Shown here: positions 21,957 through 29,486 of the stretch, piece after piece
Position numbering within the stretch: position 1 is the first letter of the stretch
Layout: every line of letters starts with the position of its first letter
Origin: Takakia lepidozioides
Lineage: Eukaryota > Streptophyta > Takakiopsida > Takakiales > Takakiaceae
Assembly (NCBI GenBank): GCA_030704615.1
Contig: CM060734.1
Coordinates: forward strand, 1,922,001 to 1,986,000
Reading direction: 5' to 3'
DNA length: 64,000 nucleotides
The notes under the pieces: model-generated
Database searches by the model: none
The model's input: only the letters and a program-made list of their open reading frames with translations
Told to the model about the DNA's origin: nothing
Program-made: the position numbers and the translations under genes

Positions 21957-21959
21957 CTA
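21951..21959 (-). promoter_or_regulatory. Candidate programmed stop-codon readthrough site (TAG CAA CCA)
   Basis: The methyltransferase ORF ends ..QEVAT with TAG, directly followed in the same frame by CAA CCA and 50 further codons leading into RT. TAG-CAR-YYA is the leaky readthrough context known from tobamoviruses. The identical nine bases occur at the same place in copy B' (40346-40338), despite many other differences. This supports a translational switch between Gag/protease-methyltransferase and polymerase. Confidence 0.75.
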
Positions 21960-24713
21960 TGTTGCAACCTCTTGAGCAGTACTCCCTGCCTGCTCAGTCA
22001 ATGACAAGGCCTCATCCTGCCCCATCATCTCATCCTTGAGGACCTCCTCAACCCGAGAAGAATCCCCAACCTCATCCATCACAGCCGCCTTGGCTGCCAA
22101 CTCCCTCTGAACCTCGAGCACCTCCCACGTGTGCCATGGATGCATGCACCCCGTGGTCCTCACATGCTCGCCCCCACTCACTGCCTGTACCGTCTCGGTA
22201 GGCAGAGAGACCATTGAGGGAAGTGTACTCCGCACTCTGCGTTGCTCAGCCAGAGCCAAGCTGATAATCCAGGTCAAGCAATTGAGATCCATTGCTTGCC
22301 CCAACACTTGACGACGTGATGCCTCAGAAAGAGACGACACCGCCGTGGTACCAGTGGTAAAACCCATTGCCCGCTCACGCTCGTCAGCATTAGGCTCCAC
22401 TAACTGCTGCAACTGAGCATCCCACAGGAGGCCAGGTCCACTATCCCGGAAAGCATGCGATCCTGGGAAGCTGAGCAGTGTAGGTAATGCTGCTCGTGGT
22501 TGACCCACCTTGTTGACCACTGCCAAAGGCGAACGGTCATCGTGTCTCACACGCTGAGACTGCCTCCCTGTGTCCAGAATGTTATCCACTGTGAGATGTG
22601 CTGGCCGCTGCACCCCATCAAATGCACGCTTGAGCAGTGCGGGTGGCATCAAGTTAGTCCACCATAGCCGTGGACGATGAGCCCGTGACCCCACTGTAGC
22701 TGCATCTAGCAACACTGCTGACCCAAGCCACGACCGGACTTGATGCACACTGGCCATCACCCTGGCCCGAGAATCGCCCATCAGTGGCACATTCTCCAAG
22801 ATGTATGCTGGAGATACAGCTTGATGAAGCTGCAAGTGGCGCAAAACCCGCACCATCTCCCAAAACAGACCCGACCTCGAGTCTCGCAATCCATTGCCAT
22901 GCCCGGCTGATGAATGCCCTTGGCAGGGCCAACCTGCCACTACCAGATCAATGGAGCCAACCCGCTCCAAATCCTGCGCCCCCAGCAACGAAATGTCTGC
23001 TGGCAAGGCCTGCTGATATCCACGAATTGCAGACACCGACAACAACTCAGGGTACCGCTGCACCAACTGAGCAACATGGCGAAGTGAAACGCGTCGTGCA
23101 GTCTCATCCCTCTCCACATACAGGTAACGCCGAACTCGTACACCTGCTTGTAACACAGCAGCCAATCCGGTGCTGATCCCGCCAAACAAGTCCAGAAGAC
23201 AAATGCCTTCATCCGGATACTGCCACACAATAGGTGTGGTGTCCAATGGAGACAATTGAGGTGGTCCTGGTGCAATCCCCACACTCTCCTCCTCTCCTGA
23301 CGGTACAAAAGCCTCCACCCAGGCTTGTTGCACCCGTCGATCAGCATCCCGCTGCAAATCCTTGCTCGTGCCCCACAATGGAGTCTGAGCAACCATGGTA
23401 GGCAACTCCGCCATACCATACATGTCATCCTGCTCTCCCGGAGGTGGTACATCCTCTGAATGAGCATTGCCCTCAAGCAACTCTCTAGGCCAACTCACTG
23501 CCGCTGTGAATGCTGCTAGTGTCGGCATCTTGCCTCGCTGGGCAACCGCAACTCCTCCTATGAACGTCACAGGGAGCTGCACACGCCGGCCCTCCCCTGA
23601 CTGCCATGCAGGCCTATAGGAAGCTGACTCCTCCCAAAAATCCAGGGTGAAGCCCATGGGGTACAACACTGCCCCACCAACCAGGACATCGTATGAGACT
23701 GCGTCTGTCACAATGGCCTTGGCTCGCATCACTGAGCCATCTGTAGGGTGATCCGGCCGTAGTCTGATAGCCAACTCACGCCGTGTCATGCCCCGAGCCT
23801 GCTCCGATCCTCCCAGAGACGTCTGTATCTGGAAAGGACAAGGCTCCATATCCGCCTCCGTGAGGCCCAAGCCTGCAATAGCAGCTCTGCCCAGCATCAA
23901 TGGCTGAGCTCCCGAGTCCAACAAGACCCGCAGTGGCCGGTACCTCTTGCCTGCCGGTCCACTCAAACAGAAAATGTCATCCTGGTTGTCTAACATGACA
24001 ACTCCAGGTGTCACCATGGCGCGCTCAATGGCTGGCCTAGCTGGCAGCTCCATCAACCTGGCAGCTGCAGCTTGCCATGGCGCCGCCGTGGCAGTCTTGA
24101 CCCTCAAATCCGAGGATCCCTCCGGCACTACACCTCCCACTATCTCCGCAGAAGATGAAGTAACCTCCCCACTCTCACAGAGTGTAGCTGCCAGCCTGAA
24201 CACCTCAGCTGGTCTTACCCCCGGCGTCGCAATCATGGTAGCCGAGAACAATGGAGCCTGGCACACAGATGTGGCCGCTCCTAGCAGCACACTAGCTGCC
24301 GTAGCCTTGGCAACACTAGGTAGTGGTGCTACCCGTGTAGCTCTCCCCAATGGCATAGTAACCTCCGCCTCGGTAACAGTCGGGCGAGAACTAGGTGCCA
24401 TGGATGGCGTCGACACTGTCTCCGCCAATGTGAATGACTGAGGAAGCCTAGCCTGACGGCTTGCCTCCCCACGCTGTGGATCCAACTCCACCTCTGCACC
24501 TCGTGGCTCAGGAACTCGTGCTGCTCCTCGAGTCACGGCTGCAGCAGACTCCACCTGCACTAGTGGTAGTGCTGCTCCACACATGAATCCCATGCCTCCC
24601 ATATCTCCTCCCTCAGGAGCAGGAGGTGGACCATCCGGCCTTAGAGCCGGTACCACCTGAGCTGTAGCCATGGCAGCGAGCCTCTGCTCTAGCTGCTGAA
24701 GCCGGTTGGCCAT
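21957..24713 (-). CDS. Element B protease and C5 cytosine DNA methyltransferase fusion
   Basis: Intact 918-aa ORF. An aspartic protease active site lies at residues 263-270 (VLLDSGAQ). Residues 502-820 form a cytosine-5 methyltransferase: motif I CLLDLFGG, motif IV GWPCQGHSSAG with catalytic Cys597, motif VI ILENVPL, motif VIII SRAHRPRLWW, then ERERAMGF and motif X QVLGQAMDLN. The AHRPRLWWTN block and short spacing between motifs VIII and IX resemble the DNMT3/DRM branch (inference). It would transfer methyl from S-adenosylmethionine to cytosine C5. Methyltransferases in charophyte retrotransposons are known; here it sits between protease and RT. The frame is also open upstream of the Met and encodes an Arg/Gly/Gln-rich tract (RGRGGQPRG, GQGRGGQG) overlapping gag, so the natural protein may start earlier through a frameshift. 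The ORF ends at a TAG in a readthrough context. Confidence 0.92.
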   Translation of the reverse strand: MANRLQQLEQRLAAMATAQVVPALRPDGPPPAPEGGDMGGMGFMCGAALPLVQVESAAAVTRGAARVPEPRGAEVELDPQRGEASRQARLPQSFTLAETVSTPSMAPSSRPTVTEAEVTMPLGRATRVAPLPSVAKATAASVLLGAATSVCQAPLFSATMIATPGVRPAEVFRLAATLCESGEVTSSSAEIVGGVVPEGSSDLRVKTATAAPWQAAAARLMELPARPAIERAMVTPGVVMLDNQDDIFCLSGPAGKRYRPLRVLLDSGAQPLMLGRAAIAGLGLTEADMEPCPFQIQTSLGGSEQARGMTRRELAIRLRPDHPTDGSVMRAKAIVTDAVSYDVLVGGAVLYPMGFTLDFWEESASYRPAWQSGEGRRVQLPVTFIGGVAVAQRGKMPTLAAFTAAVSWPRELLEGNAHSEDVPPPGEQDDMYGMAELPTMVAQTPLWGTSKDLQRDADRRVQQAWVEAFVPSGEEESVGIAPGPPQLSPLDTTPIVWQYPDEGICLLDLFGGISTGLAAVLQAGVRVRRYLYVERDETARRVSLRHVAQLVQRYPELLSVSAIRGYQQALPADISLLGAQDLERVGSIDLVVAGWPCQGHSSAGHGNGLRDSRSGLFWEMVRVLRHLQLHQAVSPAYILENVPLMGDSRARVMASVHQVRSWLGSAVLLDAATVGSRAHRPRLWWTNLMPPALLKRAFDGVQRPAHLTVDNILDTGRQSQRVRHDDRSPLAVVNKVGQPRAALPTLLSFPGSHAFRDSGPGLLWDAQLQQLVEPNADERERAMGFTTGTTAVSSLSEASRRQVLGQAMDLNCLTWIISLALAEQRRVRSTLPSMVSLPTETVQAVSGGEHVRTTGCMHPWHTWEVLEVQRELAAKAAVMDEVGDSSRVEEVLKDEMMGQDEALSLTEQAGSTAQEVAT
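22254..23210 (-). other. DNA methyltransferase domain of element B
   Basis: Domain limits from the first conserved motif (DEGICLLDLFGG) to just past the last (QAMDLNCLTWIIS). All catalytic motifs are present and uninterrupted. The target-recognition interval between motifs VIII and IX is only about 90 residues. The second copy in B' (about 40680-41640) keeps GWPCQ and CLLDLFGG but is broken by frameshifts. Confidence 0.88.
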
Positions 24714-26127
24714 GCCTTGGTCAACACCCTGACCTCCGCGTCCTTGGCCACGTTGAGCTTGCCCTTGGCCTCGTGGCTGGCCACCTCGTCCTCTCTGGGC
24801 TGCTCCACCTCGCCCCGGCCACCATTGTTCCCTTGGAACTGGCCTGGGCGCAACTCAGGATGCAAACCATAACACTGGGCCTCTCCATGCCCGTGCTTGC
24901 CACAATGCCCACACTGCAACTGTGCAGGCTGTGCATGTGCCGACCCTTTGCCTCCCTCTGGGCAATCCTTCTTGACATGGGGTCCTCCACATGTCCAGCA
25001 CACCACATCCGCCCGTTGTTGGCCAGCAAATGAAGGGAGAGACCCCTGCATCTGAGGTCCTCTCTGCCCTTCCCTGAGCTTCACCTGAGCCCCCTTGTTG
25101 CCTTGAGCACGTTGAGGTAGTGGTTGGCTAGGAGCACCACTACCCCGTGGTGTCTCCTTAGCAAATCCCACCATGACCACTCGTTCCTCCACCATGTTGA
25201 GCTCTATCCGCTCTGCCAGCAAAAACACATTTGCTAAGGTGGGTTGGGCCGCTTGTAGGAGAGTTGCATCCCGCACCCTTCTCCTCAGCTCCTTGTCCAA
25301 TATCCCATACCAGAATTGGACTGCCTGAGCTTCCGTAACCCCTTGGGTTACATTTATCAAGCGCCTCATGCGAGTGAAAGCCTCCCTCAAGCTCTCGGTC
25401 GGCTTCCGTTGGAACTCTTGCAAGCTCCGCAACTTCTCTGTCCTCACCCCTTGGTAGTTCCCTCTCAACTCTTCGAAGAACTCCACAACAGGGTTGAAGG
25501 CAGGCACGGGTGCTAGTGCTGGTGCGGTAGTGGCTTGGGTGGACGTCGTAGCTACTGTACCACCAGTCCCACTAGTTCCACTGCTACTTGCTGAAGCTGC
25601 CGGTGCAGCGGCAGGTGTAGCCACTGCCCTCGTGGCTCTAGTGCCCCTAGTGATGGAGACATAGTCGGGTGACAAGTACATCCTCCACTCCTCGATCTCA
25701 ACCTCATGCCCCCACCTGAACTCATGGTAATCATCCATAGGCGGCCCCTCAAGGTGCTGAAACAGCCCTTTCCATGCCATGAACGGCGTAAATAGTTGTG
25801 GATTGCGCATTTGCTGCAAATCACACCAACTATCAAACTCTTGGATAAAATCATCCAACTCGATGGTGCCCACCCCCAGAGTACCTTCGTGGCCCTTGGT
25901 AGCTCCATACATCTCCTCCATTGTGTCCCACAACAATGACAAGAAACAACTTGCACCGCCGGTATGAGTCCTCCTGATTCACAATCCGAATCAGAACCTT
26001 CCGTGGAAGACACAGGAGGTGAAGGTGGCCTAAACCGCACACCTCGTCTCGTGTACCCACTAGTATCGCTAGTGCTCGAACCGGCACTGTCCCCAGCAAC
26101 TAGTGGCACCTCCGTGTTAACACTCAA
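24689..26127 (-). pseudogene. Element B gag with two zinc knuckles, one frameshift
   Basis: Begins at the ATG at 26127 (MSVNTEVPLVAG), acidic and Ser-rich. Near 25945 the frame shifts into the 25942-24689 frame. That frame contains a retrotransposon Gag domain (WGHEVEIEEW, FEELRGNYQGV, FQRKPTESLREAFTRMRRL, VQFWYGIL) and two knuckles: CWTCGGPHVKKDC, with an unusual three-residue spacing, and CGHCGKHGHGEAQC. The stop at 24689 overlaps the protease-methyltransferase ORF by 25 bases. The Gly/Arg-rich tail is more protein-like in the downstream frame, suggesting either a genuine frameshift signal or a one-base indel around 24800. Gag assembles the particle and binds the RNA. Confidence 0.85.
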
Positions 26128-26224
26128 CCAGTCATGAACATGTCCCTAACCCCCTCTTCACAAGGTAACCGGGTAGAGAACCTGTTGCGGCTTATGGTTT
26201 GGAATACTAAGTTCCTAACATAGC

Positions 26225-26500
26225 CTACACCTGTACCTGCATCCACCGCAAGCACTCCTATGGTTGGCTGGTCATCACCTCCAACCTCACCACAGGAGAA
26301 ACAATGATGGTCTGGCTGGTCATCACCCCAGCCTCACCATCGACAGCATGCTCTAGGACTGGCCGGTGATCAAATCCGGACAATCACCTATAAAAACAAG
26401 CGCCCACACAAAACTAGCATGGCGCACAGTCAAGCATGCAGGTATGGAGGGGATCCAAACACAAGAAATCAGAACGACAACTCCCCCACACCAAAGGCCC
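26225..26500. repeat. Block shared with copy B' (47500-47790)
   Basis: Near-continuous similarity beginning CCTGCATCCACCGCAAG and including GGTTGGCTGGTCATCA, GACCGGTGATCAAATCCGG-like sequence, AGCGCCCACACAAAAC and GCACAGTCAAGCATGCAGG. It lies just upstream of gag in both copies, so it is part of the element's leader or LTR. A plus-strand CTATAAAAAC is present in B but is CTATGAAAGC in B', so a plus-strand promoter is not supported. Confidence 0.75.
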
Positions 26501-26509
26501 CAAAGGCCC

Positions 26510-26960
26510 CACAGCCCCAAAGGCCTCAGGCACGGCCTGTCACAGCCTCTCACAGCCCATCACAGCCCCAAAGGCCATGGGCACAGCCTGTCACAGCCCG
26601 TCACAGCCCCACAGGCCACTGGGCACAGCCTGTCACAGCCCCGCCACAGCCCATCACAGCCCCACAGGCCACTGGGCACAGCCTGTCAAAGCCCCTCACA
26701 GCCAGTCACAGCCCCACAGGCCTCAGGCACGGCCTGACACACAGCACAAGCCCTCACAGCCCGTCACAGCCCCAAAGGCCTCAGGCACGGCCTGTCACAG
26801 CCCCTCACAGCCCGTCACAGCCCCACAGGCCTCAGGCACGGCTTGTCACAGCCCTCACAGCCCCTCACAGCCTCAAAGGCCTCAGGCACGGCCTGTCACA
26901 GCCCGCACAGCCCGTCACAGCCCCACAGGCCACCGGGCACAGCCTGTCACAGCACAGCCC
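26510..26960. repeat. CACAGCC minisatellite in element B leader
   Basis: Dense reiteration of CACAGCCC(C/G)TCACAGCC with interspersed CACAGGCCTCAGGCACGGCC blocks. The basic step is about 10 bp and higher-order units are about 45-60 bp. Plus-strand frames rich in His, Ser, Pro and Gln arise from it in all three frames, so they are not genes. A related array lies in LTR F (34480-34735). Confidence 0.85.
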
Positions 26961-27429
26961 ATAGCCCATCCATGGCCGCTCTGGCCGTTTAGCCATTTCT
27001 CCAAGGGGTTTAGCCACGCCAAGCTAGGGTTTGTGTCTCTTGGACTCTAGGCTTCTTTCCACCGAGCTATGGCGGCTGTGAGGAAATCAGCAAGGTATTC
27101 TTGCTCTTTCGACTCCCACACACCACCATAGTAGCCCTAAGCCATGAGGTGGTTGCCACAAACCAAGCCTTCTTTCTCACTTAGCCTCCCCAAACACGCC
27201 ACTAAACTCAATGGCAAACAACCAAGCCCTGCTGGTTCCCAGCCCTTGTGAGCACTCATTCAAGCACTCTCCTTGGCCATAACATCTATCTTAGAGCCTA
27301 TTCCAGCCCCCTACACCTGCTGCTTCAAGAGTTGCGCTCCCTTCAAGCTTGAAGTTGAAACCCCAACTCACATAGGCCCTACAAGTGCTTTTCTTTCACT
27401 CCAAGTGGAAACCAGCCCTAGACCTTCCG

Positions 27430-27810
27430 TTCTAGCTCTCTAAAGCTTGAAAACAAGAGCCTCAATGGGCTGAAGGCATGCTCCACACATGCCCCACTCT
27501 CACCATAAGAGAATCAGCTCCTTTGCTTCATTTCTTGCACCCACAAACCTGAAAATACAAGCTTCAGCAGGCTGAAAGCATGCTCCACATGCCCTACAGG
27601 GAAACCAGCCCTTCCTTCCTTTCTTGCACTCCCACACCTGAAAGTGCAAGCCTTCACCAGGCTGATAGCATGCTCCACACATGCATTGCCCTCACATAAA
27701 GGGAAGTCAGCCCTTCCCTCTTCCTTGCTTGCCCTCCAAGCTTGAAGATGGAAGCTTCAATGAGCTGAATACATGCTCCACACATGCAACCTCTTCACAC
27801 AAGAGATATC
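27430..27810. repeat. Tandem repeats of about 90-105 bp in element B leader
   Basis: Four degenerate units, each containing GCTGAA(A/T)(G/A)CATGCTCCACA(CA)TGC followed by a CAGCCC(C/T)T block; the landmark GCTCCACA falls near 27480, 27579, 27670 and 27775. Weaker related units continue leftwards and to 28100. Confidence 0.7.
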
Positions 27811-28818
27811 AGCCCCCTATCTTGGCTCCTTGGCTCCTTGATGCTCTCTAAGACAAGACTAAGCACTCCATAGCCTTTGCCAAGCTCCTGAAACCCTAAG
27901 GCTTACATTTCCAGCCACAAGACACTTCTCTTGTGGTGCAAGAGCTCTTCTTCCAAGCTCTGAAACCCTAGGTGCACATTCCATGGCCTTGCCGCACCTC
28001 TTAGCTCTGTTCCAGCCCTGCTCTTGCCATGACAAGAGCCCTCTCAATGCTGAAGCTCGAGATTGAAACCCAATCTCACCATACTCCACAAAGTGCACTG
28101 ATTTGCCCCAAGCCAAATCAGCCCTTTCGCTTGGTCTTGCAATTCTTCACACAATGAAAGCTCGCATTCCCAAGTCCAGTTCTCAGCTTTGCCACCAAAG
28201 CCACTATAACCTGCTCTTGACTGGTCCTCTTCCCAATCGTGCTTGCTCATGCATGTACACAATCTGAAACCATCAAGGTGCTCTGGAATTACCTGCAGCA
28301 TGGTGCTTTCATCTCTGAAGCTGAAGATCGAATGCCAAGGTCTACCACCTCGTAACCCACATCGCCTCCGCTTCTAACAACCAAGAGCTCCACGGTGCTC
28401 CTTGCATAACAACTTGGTTTCTCTCATTCTCAAGCAAAAACCACAAGTGCTACAACTAACTCGTATCTGGCACTCACAGATACGAGCTGATCTTTCTCGA
28501 GTGATAAAGAAGAAGAATACAAGCACGAGCTCACAAATCTGAAGCATAAACTCATGCATATATAACCTCATCACTCAAATACAAGTCAAGCCAAGTGCAC
28601 CCCACGCCATGGGGAATCCACACTACGGCGCCATAGCTAGGCGCGGTGAGGCTCAACTCGAGAAAGATGAGCCTTCCGCGCTTGCCGTGAAGATAACCAC
28701 TCCAGGGCCTAAATCTGCCTTGACCCCTGGATTGACACTTGGGCCAATCCCAAATGTCAATATGTAAAAGCTAGCTATTTCCTAGCTAGTTTCACACTAG
28801 TGGTAAAATAACTTGACA

Positions 28819-28822
28819 AATA
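28819..28822. repeat. Target-site duplication of element B, right copy (AATA)
   Basis: Second copy of AATA; the 3' UTR of element A continues directly after it (CAAGTTTTTGCAATCGG). Confidence 0.7.
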
Positions 28823-28980
28823 CAAGTTTTTGCAATCGGATTCCTGAGCTAGCTAAGCCGGGCTAAGCATGCATTTCCTCCCCCACGATCCAAGGTTGAT
28901 GTCCCCATCAACACTTCTTCTGCTTTTGAGGTCGTCCTTCGAAAGCTGCAACCGCCTCGGATGTGTTCCCCATTTTTGAG
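28823..28980 (-). mobile_element. Inverted end of element A pol and start of its 3' UTR
   Basis: Reverse complement of element C 45797-45945, including the codons after the chromodomain (ACATCCGAGGCGGTTGCAGC), the stop (TGATGGGGACATCAACC) and the UTR start. With 17367-18369 it makes a continuous A 3' end into which element B inserted. Confidence 0.82.
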
Positions 28981-28982
28981 GT
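28981..28982. other. Right inversion breakpoint inside element A
   Basis: Left of this point is the reverse complement of the chromodomain-end region (C equivalent near 45797). Right of it the 3' LTR continues at its base 233 (TAGGACTCACC) to its end at 29481. Confidence 0.8.
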
Positions 28983-29481
28983 AGGACTCACCATGGGGCG
29001 GAGACCTTGTGGTGGGAGTCGTGGGGAGTTTTGGGACTCATCACGGTCCAATGGGGCCGTGGTGGGTGGGCCAAGACTCACCACGATTCATCGTCAGGAA
29101 TTGAGGGTCTTCGTGGTGGTTCGCCATAAAATGGCATGGTTGTTTGTGAAACCCCCGCGAACAATCACAGAAGTATATATAGGGAGTAGTAACCCCGAGA
29201 ACGGTGCAAGCCCATTGGTGACCAAAAACTAGTGAGTAAGCGAGCGAGCCGGAAAGCGACCAAGGAGTGGGGAGCTATTCCGGACTGCCATCTACCAAAG
29301 GGAATTTCCACTAGGCCTAAATTGGTGGAGGGTCTGGTGGGAGAGTAAAGGGGGACCGTTATGTCCCGGTGAGCAACCGAAGCTCCAAGTTGGCCCGGCG
29401 GCCAGGTTGGAAGTTAGGTGTGCGCATCAAATTGAGTAACTATGACTTGAAGGGGAACTTACCGAAGTGAGGTGTGCGATA
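28982..29481 (+). repeat. 3' LTR of element A, distal 500 bp
   Basis: Aligns to 12392-12891 of the 5' LTR base for base in length (500 bp each). Contains the TATATATA promoter near 29173 and ends GTGCGATA (a C-to-T change from CGCGACA), followed by the GGCGG duplication. The first 217 bp of this LTR lie inverted at 17367-17583. Confidence 0.88.
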
Positions 29482-29486
29482 GGCGG
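29482..29486. repeat. Target-site duplication of element A, right copy (GGCGG)
   Basis: Matches 12155-12159 and shows that the LTR piece ending at 29481 belongs to the same insertion as the LTR starting at 12160, 17 kb away. Confidence 0.85.

Larger units (their letters stand above)
18370..28818 (-). mobile_element. Element B: Ty3/gypsy retrotransposon with DNA methyltransferase and PHD finger
   Basis: A 10.4-kb minus-strand element inserted in the 3' UTR of element A. It encodes Gag, protease plus C5 DNA methyltransferase, then RT-RNase H-integrase-PHD. Termini read TGTCAAG... and ...GCGCACGATA on the minus strand (GCGCCCGACA in copy B'), with a 4-bp duplication. I could not find the expected matching LTR pair: the 2.6-kb 5' region and the 440-bp 3' region share no recognisable sequence, although both copies have the same two ends. 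The methyltransferase frame is intact; Gag and RT each carry one frameshift. Confidence 0.85.
26128..28818 (-). other. Element B 5' region (possible long leader or LTR)
   Basis: 2.7 kb between gag and the terminus TGTCAAG. The terminal 400 bp matches the corresponding end of B' (50940-51371) at several blocks, for example CTCGAG(A/T)(A/G)AGATGAGC. A second block at 26225-26500 matches 47500-47790. Between these lie a CACAGCC minisatellite and a set of ~100-bp tandem repeats. No ORF is convincing. A primer-binding site could not be identified. Confidence 0.55.
12160..29481 (+). mobile_element. Chromovirus A (Ty3/gypsy), nested and internally inverted
   Basis: One insertion defined by TGTCGCG...(T)GCGATA/CGCGACA ends and GGCGG duplications. 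Left to right: 5' LTR, Met-type primer-binding site, gag-protease, pol up to the start of the chromodomain; then an inverted block (about 17366-28981) holding the first 217 bp of the 3' LTR, the 3' untranslated region, nested element B, and the rest of the chromodomain region; then the last 500 bp of the 3' LTR. Comparison with element C shows that the two inversion junctions lost about 16 bp and 9 bp. Coding capacity is broken by stops and frameshifts. Confidence 0.85.

Noticed and set aside
26419-27050. Long plus-strand ORFs rich in His, Ser, Pro and Gln
   Set aside because: They arise in several frames from the CACAGCC minisatellite, which lacks stop codons; no protein signal beyond the repeat.
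17367-28980. Two independent truncated minus-strand chromovirus insertions at 17367-18369 and 28823-28980
   Set aside because: Together they reconstitute exactly the missing part of element A, and the GGCGG duplication closes the unit, so one inversion is the simpler explanation.
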